DNA of 64,000 nucleotides from an uncultured Oscillospiraceae bacterium (GCA_934446355.1 CAKSEC010000003.1:62001-126000); one strand, 5' to 3'. Counted from the first letter of the stretch, positions 33,184 to 42,404 are shown. Program-made: numbers and translations. Notes: generated from the letters alone by a model not told the origin.

Positions 33184-34524
33184 ATGGGAATCAGACTTGA
33201 TGACAAATATCTGAGCAGCTTTGTTGCCGAGCATGAACTTGAAGCCATCGCTCCTGCCGTAAAGGCAGCGCATGACCAGCTTGTTGACAGGAACGGTCCG
33301 GGAAGCGACTTCCTTGGCTGGATAGACCTGCCCGTTGATTACGACAAGGACGAGTTTGCAAGAATAAAGCAGGCTGCAGCCAAGATAAAGGCTGACAGCG
33401 AGGTGCTTATCGTTATCGGCATAGGCGGTTCTTACCTCGGCGCAAGGGCTGTTATCGAGGCGATAAAGTCCACGCTGTACAACAGCCTTAAAAAGGACAC
33501 GCCTGAGATATACTTCGTGGGCAACTCCATCAGCCCCACCTACCTCAGCGAGGTCGTATCCCTTGTCGAGGGCAGGGATTTCTCGGTGAACATCATCTCA
33601 AAGTCGGGCACGACCACTGAGCCGGCTCTGGCTTTCCGTGTATTCCGCGATCTGCTCGTTGAACGCTACGGCGAGGAGGGAGCAAAGGACAGGATCTACG
33701 CCACGACAGACCGTGCAAAGGGCACTCTGAAAGAGCTTTCCGACAAGAAGGGCTATCAGACCTTTGTCGTTCCGGACGACGTAGGAGGAAGATTCTCAGT
33801 CCTCACAGCAGTGGGACTTCTGCCCATAGCCTGCGCAGGCTGCGATATCGACGCACTGATGAACGGTGCGGCTGCAGCAAGAGAGGCTTACTCAGTATGC
33901 GACCTCAGCAAGAACGACTGCTACAAGTACGCTGCGCTGCGCAACATACTCTACCGCAAGGGCAAGAGCGTTGAAATGCTCATCAGCTATGAGAACAGCT
34001 TCGCAATGATGAATGAGTGGTTCAAGCAGCTTTTCGGCGAGAGCGAGGGCAAGGACAACAAGGGTATCTACCCGTCCTCCGCTGTGTTCTCCACCGACCT
34101 GCATTCTCTGGGTCAGTTCATTCAGGACGGCTCACGCATTATGTTTGAAACAGTCCTGCAGTTCGCAAAGCCCCAGAAGGAACTTTTCCTCAAGGACGAC
34201 CCCACAAATGTGGACGGTCTGAACTTCCTTTCGGGTCAGAATATGTCCATCGTCAACCGCAAGGCTTTCGAGGGCGTTGTTATCGCTCACACTGAGGGCG
34301 GCGTTCCCAACATCGTTCTCGAAGCTCCGGAACTGAACGAATACGAACTTGGCTACATCATCTACTTCTTCGAGAAGGCTTGTGCGATAAGCGGCTATCT
34401 GCTGGGCGTAAATCCGTTCAACCAGCCGGGCGTTGAAAGCTACAAGAAGAATATGTTCGCACTGCTCGGAAAGCCCGGCTATGAGGCTCAGAAGGCTGAA
34501 CTTGAAGCAAAGCTGGGAATTTAA
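33184..34524 (+). CDS. pgi: glucose-6-phosphate isomerase
   Basis: Interconverts glucose-6-P and fructose-6-P at the head of glycolysis. It has 446 residues, the shorter Gram-positive form. Motifs are IGIGGSYLGARAVIEA at about residue 78, the signature SKSGTTTEPALAFR at about 140 and the catalytic-Glu region GGRFSVLTAVGLLP. A C-terminal Lys/His region is around NPFNQPGVESYKKN. The ribosome site is AAAGGAGA, and it has its own promoter. It receives the glucose-6-P expected from GlgP and GH13 activity. Confidence 0.97.
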   Translation: MGIRLDDKYLSSFVAEHELEAIAPAVKAAHDQLVDRNGPGSDFLGWIDLPVDYDKDEFARIKQAAAKIKADSEVLIVIGIGGSYLGARAVIEAIKSTLYNSLKKDTPEIYFVGNSISPTYLSEVVSLVEGRDFSVNIISKSGTTTEPALAFRVFRDLLVERYGEEGAKDRIYATTDRAKGTLKELSDKKGYQTFVVPDDVGGRFSVLTAVGLLPIACAGCDIDALMNGAAAAREAYSVCDLSKNDCYKYAALRNILYRKGKSVEMLISYENSFAMMNEWFKQLFGESEGKDNKGIYPSSAVFSTDLHSLGQFIQDGSRIMFETVLQFAKPQKELFLKDDPTNVDGLNFLSGQNMSIVNRKAFEGVVIAHTEGGVPNIVLEAPELNEYELGYIIYFFEKACAISGYLLGVNPFNQPGVESYKKNMFALLGKPGYEAQKAELEAKLGI

Positions 34525-34539
34525 CAGGCATTCAGGAGA

Positions 34540-34558
34540 GCCTGCACCGCAGGCTTTC
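34540..34558 (+). terminator. hairpin after pgi
   Basis: AGCCTGC (34540-34546) pairs with GCAGGCT (34550-34556) around a 3-nt loop, then TTCC. The T-tail is weak, so read-through to the next gene is likely. Confidence 0.45.
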
Positions 34559-34600
34559 CATAGCATACAAAATCAATTACACGATTCATGGAGGTTTACT

Positions 34601-35005
34601 ATGATCAAGCTTATCACAGGCAAGAGAGGCTCAGGTAAGACCAAGATACTTATCGACGCCATTCACGACGCAGAAAACAAGTCCAACGGCAACGTTGTAG
34701 CTATCCAGAAAGGCTCCTCCCTCAACACCGACATCACCCCCAAGGTTCGTCTGGTAAATATCGAGGATTATTCCATCGAGGGCGTTGACGCATTCTACGG
34801 CTTCGTTTCCGGCATTCTCGCTTCTGACTATGACTGCACCGATATCTTCGTTGACGCTACCCTGAAGATCACCGGCAGAGATTACGAAAAGGTCGGAGAG
34901 ATGTTTGACAAGCTCGCAAAGATTTCAGCAGATACTACCATAACCTGCACCATTTCTGCTGATAATTCTGAGCTTTCTGACAATATGAAGAAATTTATTG
35001 TATAA
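34601..35005 (+). CDS. small P-loop ATPase-like protein
   Basis: A 134-residue cytosolic protein that opens with a Walker A motif, GKRGSGKT (residues 7-14). A possible Walker B is DIFVDATLKI (about residues 87-96). It is too short for a complete AAA+ ATPase; the fold may be a minimal P-loop domain. I do not recognise the family. ATG 34601 is chosen because GGAGG lies just before it and conservation begins there; the longer frame starting in the pgi gene is not credible. It lies between pgi and rpmF, perhaps read through from pgi. Confidence 0.75.
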   Translation: MIKLITGKRGSGKTKILIDAIHDAENKSNGNVVAIQKGSSLNTDITPKVRLVNIEDYSIEGVDAFYGFVSGILASDYDCTDIFVDATLKITGRDYEKVGEMFDKLAKISADTTITCTISADNSELSDNMKKFIV

Positions 35006-35020
35006 ATTCTTAAAAATCTC

Positions 35021-35049
35021 TTGACAAATTAAATTTCGCATGATATAAT
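35021..35049 (+). promoter_or_regulatory. consensus sigma-A promoter for rpmF
   Basis: TTGACA (35021-35026), 17-bp spacer, TATAAT (35044-35049). Confidence 0.88.
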
Positions 35050-35125
35050 ATTAAGCGTGACTGTAAAAGGGTTCATTTTGTCGAACTCTTAGGAATGTTT
35101 AATGTTATTTTAAGGGGGTGCAATA

Positions 35126-35308
35126 ATGGCAGTTCCGAAGAGAAAGGTGTCCCGTGCAAGAAGGGACAAGAGACGTTCACAGGTATGGAAGTTATCTGCA
35201 CCGTCTTTCTCACGCTGCAAGCAGTGCGGTGAGCTGAAGCTTGCTCACAGAGTTTGCGGAAATTGCGGTTATTACAATGATAAGGTAGTTATCGCCAAGG
35301 AAGTTTGA
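35126..35308 (+). CDS. rpmF: ribosomal protein bL32
   Basis: Large-subunit ribosomal protein of 60 residues. It starts MAVPKRKVSRARRDKRRSQ and carries the zinc-ribbon C+ form, CKQC and CGNC. It has its own consensus promoter, an AAGGGGGTG ribosome site and a strong terminator. The usual upstream partner, a DUF177/YceD gene, is absent. Confidence 0.98.
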   Translation: MAVPKRKVSRARRDKRRSQVWKLSAPSFSRCKQCGELKLAHRVCGNCGYYNDKVVIAKEV

Positions 35309-35343
35309 TCCGCTGCATTGTATAACTAAGCGAAAAGTCAAAG

Positions 35344-35373
35344 ATCCCTCCGGATTTTCCGGGGGGATTTTGG
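35344..35373 (+). terminator. intrinsic terminator after rpmF
   Basis: ATCCCTCCGG (35344-35353) pairs with CCGGGGGGAT (35359-35368) around ATTTT, followed by TTTTGG. Confidence 0.88.
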
Positions 35374-35400
35374 CTGTTGTGAGTTTTTTTGCTGAATTCC

Positions 35401-35429
35401 TTGAAAATGACGCAATAATATGGTATACT
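35401..35429 (+). promoter_or_regulatory. promoter of the der-plsY-gpsA operon
   Basis: TTGAAA (35401-35406), 17-bp spacer ending TGG, TATACT (35424-35429), so it is also an extended -10. Confidence 0.78.
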
Positions 35430-35475
35430 AGAATAAGTACGCAATAGTATCGACAATGAAAGCAAGAGGTAAAAT

Positions 35476-36792
35476 ATGCAGGTAGTAGCAATAGTGGGCA
35501 GACCGAATGTCGGCAAGTCCACGCTTTTCAATAAGCTGGTGGGGCAGCGTCTTTCGATCGTGGACGACAAGCCCGGAGTGACAAGGGACCGTATCTACAG
35601 CCGGTGCGAATGGCTCGGAAAGGAATTCATGCTCATCGACACCGGCGGTATCGAGCCGAGAACTGACGACGTTATTCTGGCGCAGATGAGGGAGCAGGCA
35701 ATGCTTGCCATCGAGCGTGCGGACGCAATAATCTTTGTGACGGATATCACCACAGGCGTGACCGCAAACGACAGCGATGTGGCTTCAATGCTGATAAAGA
35801 GCGGCAAGCCGGTCGTTCTGGCGGTGAACAAGGTGGACGGAATAGGCGCGCCGCCGCCTGAGATATACGAGTTCTATAATCTGGGACTGGGCGACCCGAT
35901 ACCTGTGTCCTCGGTGCACGGCCACGGAACGGGCGACCTGCTGGAGGCAGTATTCAGCGGTCTGCCGGAGGAAGAGCCTGACGAATATGACGCATACGCA
36001 ATAAAGGTCGCTGTCATAGGAAAGCCGAATGTCGGCAAATCATCGCTGATAAACCAGATAGCGGGCGAGGAACGCTCGATAGTGTCGGATATCGCCGGCA
36101 CTACACGTGACGCAATAGACACCGAGATAGTGCGGGGGGACGATAAGTTCATCTTCATCGACACCGCCGGAATGCGCCGCAAGGCAAAAGTCACCGAGAA
36201 TATAGAGCATTTCAGCGTGCTGCGTGCGCTGATGGCAGTTGACAGGGCGGACGTATGCGTTATCGTGATAGACGCCACAGTCGGCTTTACAGAGCAGGAC
36301 AGCAAGGTCGCAGGCTACGCCCACGACAAGGGCAAGGCGTGCGTTATCGCAGTCAACAAGTGGGACGCAGTTGAGGACAAGACCGGCAGGACGATGGACG
36401 ACTTCCGCAAGAAGCTGGAGGTGGATTTCTCGTTCATGTCCTATGCGCCGTTCGTGTTCATTTCAGCAAAGACCGGACAGCGTATCGACAAGCTGTTCGA
36501 GCTGATAAAGTATGTCCGTGAGCAGCATTGTATGCGAATCTCCACCGGCGTGCTCAACGATATGCTGAACTATGCGACGTCAAGGGTGCAGCCGCCGTCC
36601 GACAAGGGAAAGCGCCTGAAGATATACTACATGACGCAGGCTTCGGTATGCCCGCCGAATTTCGTGGTATTCTGCAACAGCAGGGAACTTTTCCATTACT
36701 CCTATCAGAGGTATCTGGAGAACCAGCTTCGTGAAACGTTCGGTCTTGAAGCTACCCCGATAAAGCTGACGATAAGGGAAAGAGGGGAATAA
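35476..36792 (+). CDS. der: ribosome biogenesis GTPase Der (EngA)
   Basis: Essential GTPase with two tandem G domains, needed for 50S assembly. It has 438 residues. G domain 1 has GRPNVGKST at the N-terminus, DTGG and NKVD. G domain 2 has GKPNVGKSS at about 182-190, DTAGMRRK and NKWD. A C-terminal KH-like domain runs from about 350. It is the first gene of a long same-strand run: membrane protein, plsY, gpsA, Abi_2, TerB and two acetyltransferases. Confidence 0.98.
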   Translation: MQVVAIVGRPNVGKSTLFNKLVGQRLSIVDDKPGVTRDRIYSRCEWLGKEFMLIDTGGIEPRTDDVILAQMREQAMLAIERADAIIFVTDITTGVTANDSDVASMLIKSGKPVVLAVNKVDGIGAPPPEIYEFYNLGLGDPIPVSSVHGHGTGDLLEAVFSGLPEEEPDEYDAYAIKVAVIGKPNVGKSSLINQIAGEERSIVSDIAGTTRDAIDTEIVRGDDKFIFIDTAGMRRKAKVTENIEHFSVLRALMAVDRADVCVIVIDATVGFTEQDSKVAGYAHDKGKACVIAVNKWDAVEDKTGRTMDDFRKKLEVDFSFMSYAPFVFISAKTGQRIDKLFELIKYVREQHCMRISTGVLNDMLNYATSRVQPPSDKGKRLKIYYMTQASVCPPNFVVFCNSRELFHYSYQRYLENQLRETFGLEATPIKLTIRERGE

Positions 36793-36793
36793 C

Positions 36794-37357
36794 TTGCAGA
36801 GTATCCTGTCTGATTTCCGGCGGCACAGGGTCGGTATGCTGATAAGCTGCACGGTCATCGCTCTGGCGCTTCCGGCTGCGGCGTGGATTCCGCTGTGCTT
36901 CTCGGAGGGGTGGGCTAGTCTGCTGAGATATTTCTGGCTCGCAGGGGCTTCGGTGGTGTCTGTCGGGTGTCTGGTGCTACTGATAAAGGCGTTCATAGAG
37001 ATACTCGTCATTGCGCCGAAAAAGCTTGCCGCACAGATAGAAGCCCTCCCGAAAGAGGAGCGTGACGAGGTGCTGGCGGAATACCCCAAGGCGAAAACGC
37101 TGGGAGAAAGATGGTTTTTGCCCCGACACATACTGTTCTATTCGGGGCGAAAGGCGTATATCCTGCATTACAGCGACATACAGACCATTTCCGCAGATCT
37201 TGACGGACTGAAGCTGGGCACTCCTGCCGGAGAGATCGTAATGCCGGTGAAAAGGGGCGAAAACGCCGCAATACTGTATGCGGTGCTTCATTCGAGAAAC
37301 CCCGACCTCAGGGTGCTGCGTGAAGAAACTGAGGAAGCAGAAAAACAGAACTCTTGA
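36794..37357 (+). CDS. membrane protein of unknown function
   Basis: A 187-residue protein with two membrane helices (about residues 14-33 and 42-66) followed by a cytoplasmic domain rich in charged residues. It starts at TTG 36794, one base after the der stop and 6 nt after GAGGGG; an internal ATG at 36839 would cut into the first helix. I do not recognise the family. The location between der and plsY suggests expression with cell-envelope lipid genes. Confidence 0.7.
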   Translation: MQSILSDFRRHRVGMLISCTVIALALPAAAWIPLCFSEGWASLLRYFWLAGASVVSVGCLVLLIKAFIEILVIAPKKLAAQIEALPKEERDEVLAEYPKAKTLGERWFLPRHILFYSGRKAYILHYSDIQTISADLDGLKLGTPAGEIVMPVKRGENAAILYAVLHSRNPDLRVLREETEEAEKQNS

Positions 37358-37373
37358 AAGGACATAGAAAATC

Positions 37374-38036
37374 ATGGTATGGCTTTGCTATATTATCATG
37401 CTTGCCGTCCCCTATCTTCTGGGCGGCATAAATACATCAATAATCGTGACCAAGCTGCGCACCGGTAAGGATATCCGCACGATGGGCAGCGGAAACGCCG
37501 GACTTACGAACACGCTGCGCACTCAGGGAAAGGCGGTCGCAGGCATAGTGCTGCTTGGCGACGTCGCAAAGGCTGTTATATCGGTGTGGGCTGTTCGGCT
37601 GTCGTTCCTGTTTATCGGCGGGATAGATACCACGAACCCGCTTTTGGGCATGAACTGGGTCGGCTATATGGCGGCGCTGATGGTGGTCGTGGGGCACGTT
37701 TTCCCGCTGTACTACGGATTCAGGGGCGGCAAGGGCGTGCTGTCTGCGGTTTCTGCGATATTCACGCTTGACTGGCGCACGGGACTGGTGCTGATGGTGG
37801 TGTTCCTGCTGCTGGTGGGTATCACCAGATATGTTTCGCTGGGAAGCTGTATCGCTTCGTCGCTGTATGGCTTTTCTACGCTTGTTTTCGTGTATTTCAT
37901 AGACAGCGACCCTGCGGGTATCGCCTGCACGTTTATTGCATTCTTCACCGCTGCGCTGGTTATATTCATGCACCGCAGCAATATCCATCGTCTGGTGACG
38001 CATACCGAGAAGAAACTCGGTGAAAAAGCAAAGTGA
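37374..38036 (+). CDS. plsY: acyl-phosphate:glycerol-3-phosphate acyltransferase
   Basis: Membrane enzyme that makes lysophosphatidic acid from acyl-phosphate and glycerol-3-phosphate, the first acylation of phospholipid synthesis. It has 220 residues and about six membrane helices. Active-site loops are GSGNAGLTN (near residue 38) and GHVFPLYYGFRGGKG (near residue 107). It precedes gpsA, which supplies its substrate. The region around residue 75 is slightly longer than usual. Confidence 0.95.
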   Translation: MVWLCYIIMLAVPYLLGGINTSIIVTKLRTGKDIRTMGSGNAGLTNTLRTQGKAVAGIVLLGDVAKAVISVWAVRLSFLFIGGIDTTNPLLGMNWVGYMAALMVVVGHVFPLYYGFRGGKGVLSAVSAIFTLDWRTGLVLMVVFLLLVGITRYVSLGSCIASSLYGFSTLVFVYFIDSDPAGIACTFIAFFTAALVIFMHRSNIHRLVTHTEKKLGEKAK

Positions 38037-38051
38037 TTTCGGAGGCATATC

Positions 38052-39053
38052 ATGGCTAAGATAACAATACTCGGCTGCGGCTACGGCACGGCGCTCGGCG
38101 TATTATTCAGCACCTACGGTCATGAGGTGGTGACATGGACAAAATTCGAGCAGGAAGCGCAGCTTCTGCGGACAGAGCGTGAGCACAAGCGGCTTCTGCC
38201 CGGCGTAAAGCTTCCAGAGAACCTCGGCGTTACCACCGACATAAAATGCGTCAGCGGGGCTGATATAATTCTTGTGGCGATACCGTCGCCGTTTTTCCGC
38301 GAGGCGGTGCATTCGGTCAGACCTTATGTAGATAAGAGCACCGTTGTGATAAACGTCAGCAAGGGACTTGAAGCCGGCACAGGCAACAGACTGTCGCAGA
38401 TAATCACAGACGAACTGCCCGAAAATCCGGTCGGGGTGATCACAGGACCCTGCCATGCGGAGGAGATAGCGCGGCTGGTGCCCACGACGGAGGTCTGCGC
38501 CAGCTATCAGGACGGCATTGCGGAGTATATACAGCGCACGCTGTCGAACGAGAAATACCGCATTTACACGAACGACGACGTTGCAGGCTGCGAACTTGGC
38601 GGAGTGCTGAAAAACCCCATTGCGCTCGGCTGCGGAATAGCCCGTGGCATGGGTCTTGGCGACAACACCGTGGCTGCGCTGATGACAAGGGGAATGACCG
38701 AGATAACACGGCTCGGCGTTGCGCTTGGTGCAAACTGGAAAACCTTTACCGGCATGGCGGGCATAGGCGACCTTATCGTGACCTGCACCTCGCTTCATTC
38801 ACGAAACTTCCGTGCGGGAAATCTAATCGGAAAGGGCACGCCGGCGGCTGAGGCAGTGGCACAGGTGGGCACGGTAGAGGGCTACACCAGCAGCCGCATA
38901 GCCTATAAGCTGGCGCAGGACCATGGAATAGACACGCCGATAATCGAGCAGATAGTCAAGGTGTGCTATGAGGACGAGGACCCTAAGAAGAGCATTTCTG
39001 CACTTATGTCACGCAAGAGCAAGCATGAGCGAGAGGTGTTCTGGACAGACTGA
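38052..39053 (+). CDS. gpsA: NAD(P)-dependent glycerol-3-phosphate dehydrogenase
   Basis: Reduces dihydroxyacetone phosphate to sn-glycerol-3-phosphate for PlsY and the phospholipid backbone. It has 333 residues with the N-terminal Rossmann motif GCGYGTALG, a variant of GxGxxG. The catalytic lysine is in GVLKNPIALG and the C-terminal substrate domain contains GIGDLIVTCTSLHSRN. The operon der-x-plsY-gpsA is conserved in Firmicutes. The Abi_2 gene starts only 8 nt after its stop. Confidence 0.97.
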   Translation: MAKITILGCGYGTALGVLFSTYGHEVVTWTKFEQEAQLLRTEREHKRLLPGVKLPENLGVTTDIKCVSGADIILVAIPSPFFREAVHSVRPYVDKSTVVINVSKGLEAGTGNRLSQIITDELPENPVGVITGPCHAEEIARLVPTTEVCASYQDGIAEYIQRTLSNEKYRIYTNDDVAGCELGGVLKNPIALGCGIARGMGLGDNTVAALMTRGMTEITRLGVALGANWKTFTGMAGIGDLIVTCTSLHSRNFRAGNLIGKGTPAAEAVAQVGTVEGYTSSRIAYKLAQDHGIDTPIIEQIVKVCYEDEDPKKSISALMSRKSKHEREVFWTD

Positions 39054-39061
39054 GAGGTCAT

Positions 39062-39931
39062 ATGAATCAAAAGATACCATCGACCATAAAGGAACAGGTC
39101 GCAAAGCTGAAGCAGCGGGGCTGTATCGTTAAGGATCAGGAGCTTGCGGAGCGGACGCTGAAATACATCAACTATTTCCGCTTTTCGGACTATTTTGCGC
39201 CGTTCACCGTCTGCAAGGGCAGGTATGAGGACGGCACGACCTTTGAAAATATCCTGCGTGTCTATGAAGCGGACAGGAAGCTGCGCAGCATTCTGCTTGC
39301 GAGCCTTGAGGAAACCGAGATAGCCATGCGGGCGGCAGTGTCGAATTACCATGCGCTGAAATACGGCGCACTGGGCTACCTCAACGCTTCGACGTTCGAT
39401 TTCCGGCATAATCACCAGCAGTTCATGAATAAGGTCAGGCACCTTATCGAGGTGAACGACGACCGTGAATTCGTGCGGCACTATAACTCGAAGTACTGCG
39501 GCGCATTTCCGCTGTGGGTCGTTATGGAACTTTTCAGCTTCGGCACGCTGGCTTTCTTTTACAAGGATATGCAGTCTGCGGACAAAAAGGAACTTGCCGA
39601 CAAGTATTACGGCTGTTCAAGCAGCGAACTTGACAACTGGCTTTTCTGCCTGAACGAACTGCGCAACTACTGTGCGCATTACAACAGGCTTTACGGAAAT
39701 ACTTTTCCAGTCGAGCCGAGAACGCCCAAGGACATGGAATATGAACTGAAGCCGGACGTTTTCGGCTACATAATCGTGATGAAGCAGCTTGCGCACGACC
39801 ATGCAAGCTGGAACGAGCGAGTCGTGAAGCCGGTAACCCGTCTGATAAGCAAGAATTCTGACGTGCTTCGCCTGTCAGACCTCGGATTCCCTGAGGGCTG
39901 GGAAACTATGATAGCGTTCACTGACGTCTGA
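39062..39931 (+). CDS. Abi_2-family (AbiD/AbiF-like) HEPN protein
   Basis: A 289-residue protein of the Abi_2 family, whose AbiD and AbiF members cause abortive infection. The HEPN ribonuclease motif RxxxxH is present as Arg201-NYCA-His206 in LNELRNYCAHYNRLY. An N-terminal family signature is YINYFRFSDYFAPF, and EETEIAMRAAVSNYHA is a second conserved helix. It starts 8 nt after gpsA with GAGAGGTC as ribosome site, so it is cotranscribed with lipid genes rather than standing in a defence island. A RNase toxin activity is inferred from the motif; no antitoxin is obvious unless the following TerB protein plays that role. Confidence 0.88.
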   Translation: MNQKIPSTIKEQVAKLKQRGCIVKDQELAERTLKYINYFRFSDYFAPFTVCKGRYEDGTTFENILRVYEADRKLRSILLASLEETEIAMRAAVSNYHALKYGALGYLNASTFDFRHNHQQFMNKVRHLIEVNDDREFVRHYNSKYCGAFPLWVVMELFSFGTLAFFYKDMQSADKKELADKYYGCSSSELDNWLFCLNELRNYCAHYNRLYGNTFPVEPRTPKDMEYELKPDVFGYIIVMKQLAHDHASWNERVVKPVTRLISKNSDVLRLSDLGFPEGWETMIAFTDV

Positions 39932-39954
39932 CCGCTGGAAAGGAGGGGGCTTAT

Positions 39955-41979
39955 ATGGAGAATAAATTCAAACTGATAATCGACTCCAGCGCAAAGACCA
40001 GAAAGCAGATCACAGACGAGTTGAATCGCCTGATGGAACTGAAAAAGAGAGAATCTCAGAAGAAGCAAGCCCCTGCCGGACCGCTGCCGCTCACCAAGGC
40101 CGAAAAGGACCTTGTTATGCGTGCGATAAAGAAAGCGGCTCAGGACAAGATAAGCACCATAGTCAGGAATGCGATAAAGCAGGCACAGGAGGATATCTCA
40201 GGTGAGAAAAGCTACGGTGAAAAGATACCGCCCAGACCTCAGCGGAACAACGTGGATTATGCGGGGAGCGGACAGTTCACCATTGAAGCGGACGAATTGG
40301 CGTATCCGCCGGAGCCTGCAGACGACGATCAGGAAAGCCTTGCGATAAGAATGAAAATAGCCGAGATGAGGAAGCTCGGCAATACATTTTATAACGGATA
40401 TATGCTGCGCCGCTGTGCTGAGGAAACATTCGTGAAGCAGGGCGAATACATGAAGGACGTCACCGACGACTACCCCAGAAGATGTTTCTGCGGGATAGAG
40501 CGCCCGATTTACGGTTCGATGTCCACGGACCAGCTTCGCACCTATTTCACGTGGCGCACTCAGGCACGCAGGGGCGTTTATCCGGAAACGGACAAGCCCT
40601 ATGTTGCGCTATACTGCATGGAGCTGCTGAACAAGATAGGCGTGATGTCCTCGGCTGACGCATACAATAAGCTGTGCGCAGTGCGTGATAACTGCGTTGG
40701 CTTTTGTCCCTCGCTTGAAAAGGACATTTCGAGGTGGCTCAGCGATTTCAGGGCGTTCAATAACATACCGGACTCGGAATGCTGTTCGTCGGGCAGCGAC
40801 CTGCCGCAGTGGCAGGAGGATATATTGCAGCACCGTTTTTCGGGAAAGCTGGAGCCGCTGATGGACTGCTCGTCCTATAACCTGCGGGGCAGCATATTCT
40901 ATTCTGAGGAAACCAAGCCGCTTCTTGACGGCGCTCTGGAGGCTGCACTGACTGCACTGGACAAGCGTTTTTCAGAGAAGGGCGTATCTATGTTCGGGCT
41001 GCTGTGCGGCAGGCTCGGAAAGGATCATTCGTGGTCGCAGTTCAGGGGCGCATATGTTGACCTTGAAAGAATGGACGGCTTTCACAGCCTGAAAATAAGC
41101 GCGCTGGAGCAATACAGCTTAAAACGGGGACAGCCCTGCCTTGAGGTGTATGAGCCTGCGCCATACCGCAGCTTTGTGGGCTGGGTGCTCAAAAGCGTGG
41201 AATGCGTGCTTCGCAAGCGCACCGGTTTCAGGTACAGCCTGACGGTGAACATCACGCCGGTGCTGGAGGACTTTGCGAATCGTGAAAAGCTGTCCGGCAT
41301 AGCGTCTGCGGCCGATTTTGCGGATATCATTCCCGATACTGTGGGGAAGTGGTGCGACGAGCACGGCATATTCCCGCCGAAAAAGGAGAAGAAGCGCAGG
41401 GGATATAACTACGACGAACTGCCGGAGGAAGCTTCCGCTCCGAAAAAGCCGCTTGAGATAGACGTCAGCAAACTTGCGAAGATCCGTGAGGAATCCGACA
41501 TCACCGCAAGCAAGCTGATAATTGAAGAAACAGACGCGCCCGACAGCAGTCAGATAACTGAAAAGACCCTCGATATAGAGCGGGACAGCTTTGAGGAGCA
41601 GACGGCGCAGTATGCGGAGGAATACTCAGAGTATAAAGAGCCAGCCGCCGAGTATGCAGAGAGTAATATTTCTGCGGGGAGCAGGTTCGACGGGCTTGCC
41701 GACGGCTGGCGTGAGTTCGCCTGTCAGCTTTCTGATGATGATATAGCCCTGCTGAGGGCGCTTCTGAGCGGCGGTGCGGAGGAATACTGCCGCAGCCGCG
41801 GAGTGATGCCGGAAACGGAATACGACAGGATAAACTCGGCTGCGATGGAATATACCGGAGATGTGCTGATAGAAAACGGCGAGGTCATACCGGACTATGT
41901 GACGGACGCAGGCGATATCGTTGCCGCAGCGGAAAGGAAGAATAATGGATATCAGGACGATGACGATAGACGATTATGA
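39955..41979 (+). CDS. TerB_N/TerB_C domain protein
   Basis: A 674-residue soluble protein. A basic coiled N-terminus (about 1-110) is followed by a TerB_N domain around RPIYGSMSTDQLRTYFTWR and GVYPETDKPYVALYCMELLN. A middle alpha-helical region and an acidic, low-complexity linker (about 500-590) lead to a TerB_C domain near the end (ADGWREFACQLSDDDIALL). TerB_N/TerB_C proteins are known from predicted tellurite/stress-response and phage-defence gene sets, often with helicases or ATPases, none of which is seen here. It follows the Abi_2 gene by 23 nt. The last 35 nt overlap the next acetyltransferase gene. Confidence 0.82.
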   Translation: MENKFKLIIDSSAKTRKQITDELNRLMELKKRESQKKQAPAGPLPLTKAEKDLVMRAIKKAAQDKISTIVRNAIKQAQEDISGEKSYGEKIPPRPQRNNVDYAGSGQFTIEADELAYPPEPADDDQESLAIRMKIAEMRKLGNTFYNGYMLRRCAEETFVKQGEYMKDVTDDYPRRCFCGIERPIYGSMSTDQLRTYFTWRTQARRGVYPETDKPYVALYCMELLNKIGVMSSADAYNKLCAVRDNCVGFCPSLEKDISRWLSDFRAFNNIPDSECCSSGSDLPQWQEDILQHRFSGKLEPLMDCSSYNLRGSIFYSEETKPLLDGALEAALTALDKRFSEKGVSMFGLLCGRLGKDHSWSQFRGAYVDLERMDGFHSLKISALEQYSLKRGQPCLEVYEPAPYRSFVGWVLKSVECVLRKRTGFRYSLTVNITPVLEDFANREKLSGIASAADFADIIPDTVGKWCDEHGIFPPKKEKKRRGYNYDELPEEASAPKKPLEIDVSKLAKIREESDITASKLIIEETDAPDSSQITEKTLDIERDSFEEQTAQYAEEYSEYKEPAAEYAESNISAGSRFDGLADGWREFACQLSDDDIALLRALLSGGAEEYCRSRGVMPETEYDRINSAAMEYTGDVLIENGEVIPDYVTDAGDIVAAAERKNNGYQDDDDRRL

Positions 41980-42385
41980 CGCAGTGTATGCGCTGTGGCT
42001 GTCCTGCAAGGGAATGGGTCTGAACGACCTTGACGATTCACGCGAGGGCATACAGCGTTTTCTTGACAGGAACCCCACGACCTGCTTTGTTGCGGACGAC
42101 AGCGGCAGGGCGGCTGGTGTGATAATCGCCGGAAACGACGGCAGGCGGGGATATATCTACCACACGGCGGTGGACCCTGAGTATCGCCGCAGGGGTATAG
42201 CAACGGCGCTGGTGGACAATGCGCTGCGGGCTTTGAAAGAATGCGGGATAAACAAGACTGCGCTGGTGGTATTCGACCGCAACCAGACCGGCAACGACTT
42301 CTGGGAGAATGCGGGCTTTACACGCCGCACTGATCTGGTATACCGCAACAAGGCGCTGACGGAGATACGGCGCATAGATACATAA
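41945..42385 (+). CDS. GNAT-family N-acetyltransferase
   Basis: A 146-residue acetyltransferase starting MDIRTMTIDDYDAVYALW. The acetyl-CoA loop is VDPEYRRRGIATALV at about residues 80-94, and the C-terminal part has NDFWENAGFTRR. It resembles RimI-like or small-molecule acetyltransferases; the substrate is unknown. The ATG at 41945 follows AAAGGAAG and overlaps the TerB gene by 35 nt, implying coupled translation. Confidence 0.88.
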   Translation: MDIRTMTIDDYDAVYALWLSCKGMGLNDLDDSREGIQRFLDRNPTTCFVADDSGRAAGVIIAGNDGRRGYIYHTAVDPEYRRRGIATALVDNALRALKECGINKTALVVFDRNQTGNDFWENAGFTRRTDLVYRNKALTEIRRIDT

Positions 42386-42404
42386 GCGAAAGAAAGGCAA
42401 CGAC

